Both the position numbers and the translations under genes were made by a program. Positions 32,101 through 32,662 of a DNA stretch of 32,662 bases are shown piece after piece; position 1 is the stretch's first letter, and every line of letters begins with the position of its first letter. Below the pieces are notes generated by a model. The model was not told the origin of the DNA, did not search any database, and saw only the letters and a program-made list of their open reading frames with translations. Where the stretch lies: assembly GCA_021784455.1 (NCBI GenBank), contig JAJXSS010000003.1, positions 1-32,662 on the forward strand, given 5' to 3'. The DNA comes from Planctomycetota bacterium. GTDB lineage: Bacteria > Planctomycetota > Phycisphaerae > Phycisphaerales > Phycisphaeraceae.

Positions 32101-32259
32101 GGCGGCGACACCGCCGTTACCGATGCCCAGCCCGCCCCCCAGGTCTGGTCCACCCAATTCCCGCCCGCCGTGCGCCAGGCCATGCGGGCCACCGAAAAGC
32201 AGACCCCGCCGCCGGGCTACGAAGAGCGGCTGCGCCAATACTTTGAGAGTGGGAACTGA
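29188..32259 (+). CDS. exported Ala/Gln-rich coiled-coil protein, DUF4175-like C-terminal part
   Basis: 1023 residues; GGAGG lies 6 bases before the ATG, which overlaps the previous stop. A signal peptide (residues 1-25, ending LRADP) is followed by about 500 mostly helical residues with coiled-coil character, an Ala/Gln-rich middle and, from about residue 830, a Gln/Gly/Pro low-complexity tract. The conserved end [29 protein letters not shown] is the C-terminal signature I associate with DUF4175-type proteins of planctomycetes and Bacteroidetes. With the preceding gene it resembles one DUF4175 protein divided in two, the second half having its own signal peptide. It may form an extended periplasmic scaffold; function not established. 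Confidence 0.7.
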   Translation: MKSTSLFLALGLVLFLAAAAPLRADPGLDQARADQERAQSLARDMLTNLLDSNLQQLRENLLTTTPLYQDLKTLRDRMNELANEDMADVVDLLTRSLSATGPERTELVGRAQARMRQILVRLLAEREKLRIRRKHAQLMDMISEVLQKQIDTRDQTQILTARDEQAALDVKGSQKTVNDTYASLSSALQEVSTWSGDLGAAAAAAAHMLSDQKVGPQLSAALDNLVALRFPQAVTAQNQVIASLQKVLAELRKLTAPASERAEALALIRQLLQQQQGLRDRIKPIPLTADVVDAFYKEQAGIQQKIQKLYALVPDSSRTTPLMTRADAAAGAAGQAIFNTDKPTTLDQQDRVIGALAQLEKEIQQQIAQDNKPKSADELAHEAHQLAQAREQVAQALDKEVQAQRTAPRETAQAAKLMTQARATLAQAAKTADIPATVRARIATAAQDAAHAAEHLQAGSQAKPEVKQAQDSARLALGETNDAQAKDNRDAMAVRLGELNRAAEALSRAAAAARMAAGNVQKGPKGTQPAKGLLQQADDVARHIDQGVKEAVPATNAPLAQAIAAGDKAQAQMPQAAQPRGVEARQAAASHSQAMARNLDQAAQAIRQAMVDTAKKLDSTATAEMAQVDQLKNQVDQARQQNDSGKATPPALQQLADQATPQAPDVGAAVRDAAQAAHNPPVTQPAASNPPGHPIEPPAGQNQPTGANAVNQELSRAQTLAEVRHDNLEDYKRLAQEMAAAAQAQMQASDQIAQGRQDLAKQDNQSPQNQAQQQAQDQQKPNPAAQQLAQAMNDFAEAATTLGESVQKATGQSEIANQPIRQGVEAANAIPTPPPQGQEQPQGQGEDQQQAQGQPQQPQGQEQAQGRDQQQQGQGRQQAQGQQGRSPQSGAGMKPEDALGTAMAMAGPQAAQAAMKAMGQGQQPGQAGQQPGQQSGQQPGQQANQGKGGDQVSTGLVRGQTSRQVNAGGQRGGDTAVTDAQPAPQVWSTQFPPAVRQAMRATEKQTPPPGYEERLRQYFESGN
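31683..32036 (+). repeat. Gln/Gly/Pro low-complexity coding repeat
   Basis: Imperfect short repeats built on cag/cagggc/caggcc codons encode QGQ, QPGQ and QQ tracts (for example GQQPGQ repeated near 31950-32020). It is disordered in prediction by eye and in frame throughout. The repeat structure predicts length variation between strains. Confidence 0.8.
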
Positions 32260-32285
32260 ATCGGCACGATTTTGAGGAGCCCCAT

Positions 32286-32662
32286 ATGAGCAACGTTACC
32301 GCTAGACCGGAAGTCAGCCGCGACGATGTCGTCGCCGTCGAGCAGTGGGAAAAGACCTACCGCCAACTCAGGCAGGAACTGGGCAAGGCCATCGTCGGCC
32401 AGCACGATGTCATCGAGCAGATGATTGTGGCCATCCTGGCCAAGGGGCACTGTCTGCTCGAAGGTGTGCCCGGCCTGGCCAAGACTCTGATGGTCTCCAG
32501 CCTGGCCAAGGCCCTGTCCCTGTCCTTCCACCGCATCCAGTTCACGCCCGACCTGATGCCCTCGGACATCACCGGCACCGATGTGCTGCAGGAAGACCCC
32601 ATCACCCGCGAGCGCAAGTACGTCTTCGTGAAGGGGCCCGTCTTTGCCAACATGATCCTGGC
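32286..32662 (+). CDS. MoxR-family AAA+ ATPase (N-terminal part, cut by window)
   Basis: 125 codons are visible; the gene runs off the right edge. GAGGAG lies 7 bases before the ATG at 32286, 26 bases after the previous stop. The N-terminal helix [20 protein letters not shown] leads to Walker A GVPGLAKT (about residues 60-67), then [19 protein letters not shown], the standard MoxR sequence around the beta2/pore region; Walker B is beyond the window. MoxR ATPases partner with VWA-domain proteins in complex assembly, and here the two VWA genes lie upstream. A DUF58 gene, the usual companion, is not in the window and may follow downstream. Confidence 0.95.
   Translation, partial: MSNVTARPEVSRDDVVAVEQWEKTYRQLRQELGKAIVGQHDVIEQMIVAILAKGHCLLEGVPGLAKTLMVSSLAKALSLSFHRIQFTPDLMPSDITGTDVLQEDPITRERKYVFVKGPVFANMIL

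Overview
This is a high-GC bacterial window with tightly packed genes and no mobile element, CRISPR array or RNA gene that I can see. Gene content points to a planctomycete-like lineage, perhaps Phycisphaerae. The main evidence is a MoxR / BatA-type VWA / amidotransferase-fold VWA / DUF4175-like / terpene-cyclase-toroid gene set, plus a very large LptC/OstA-like protein. This assignment rests on gene content and is not proven.

Layout. (1) At 1-348 lies a divergent intergenic region; a minus-strand gene seems to start at base 3 and leave the window. (2) metG (methionyl-tRNA synthetase) reads right at 349-1938 and converges on a 1087-residue LptC/OstA-like envelope protein (2060-5323, minus). 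The 121 bases between them hold three copies of a GGTTCGG-type palindrome. (3) A Cu+ P1B-ATPase (5358-7613) and a small exported Cys/His protein (7717-8100) form a likely metal-homeostasis pair. (4) Bases 8110-19496 are one minus-strand glycan operon. In transcription order it encodes an ABC-2 permease, an ABC ATPase with a Wzt-like C-terminal domain, an FkbM methyltransferase, a 982-residue GT4-methyltransferase-GT2-like fusion, a second methyltransferase, a NodB deacetylase, a GT4 and two related GT2 enzymes. It looks like synthesis and ABC-dependent export of a methylated surface polysaccharide. (5) From 19636 to the right edge is a plus-strand operon: an exported NPCBM-like protein, an alpha/alpha-toroid protein, two membrane VWA proteins, two DUF4175-like parts, and MoxR. 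Its four central junctions are all ATGA overlaps.

The most unusual items are the three-domain fusion, the palindrome family that reappears inside the glycan operon beside a degenerate heptamer tandem repeat, the in-frame 12-bp minisatellite (GGHS) in the LptC-like gene, the Cys/His protein beside the copper pump, and the coupled MoxR/VWA operon, in which a DUF4175-like protein appears split in two. All functional statements rest on motif recognition by eye; no database search was run.
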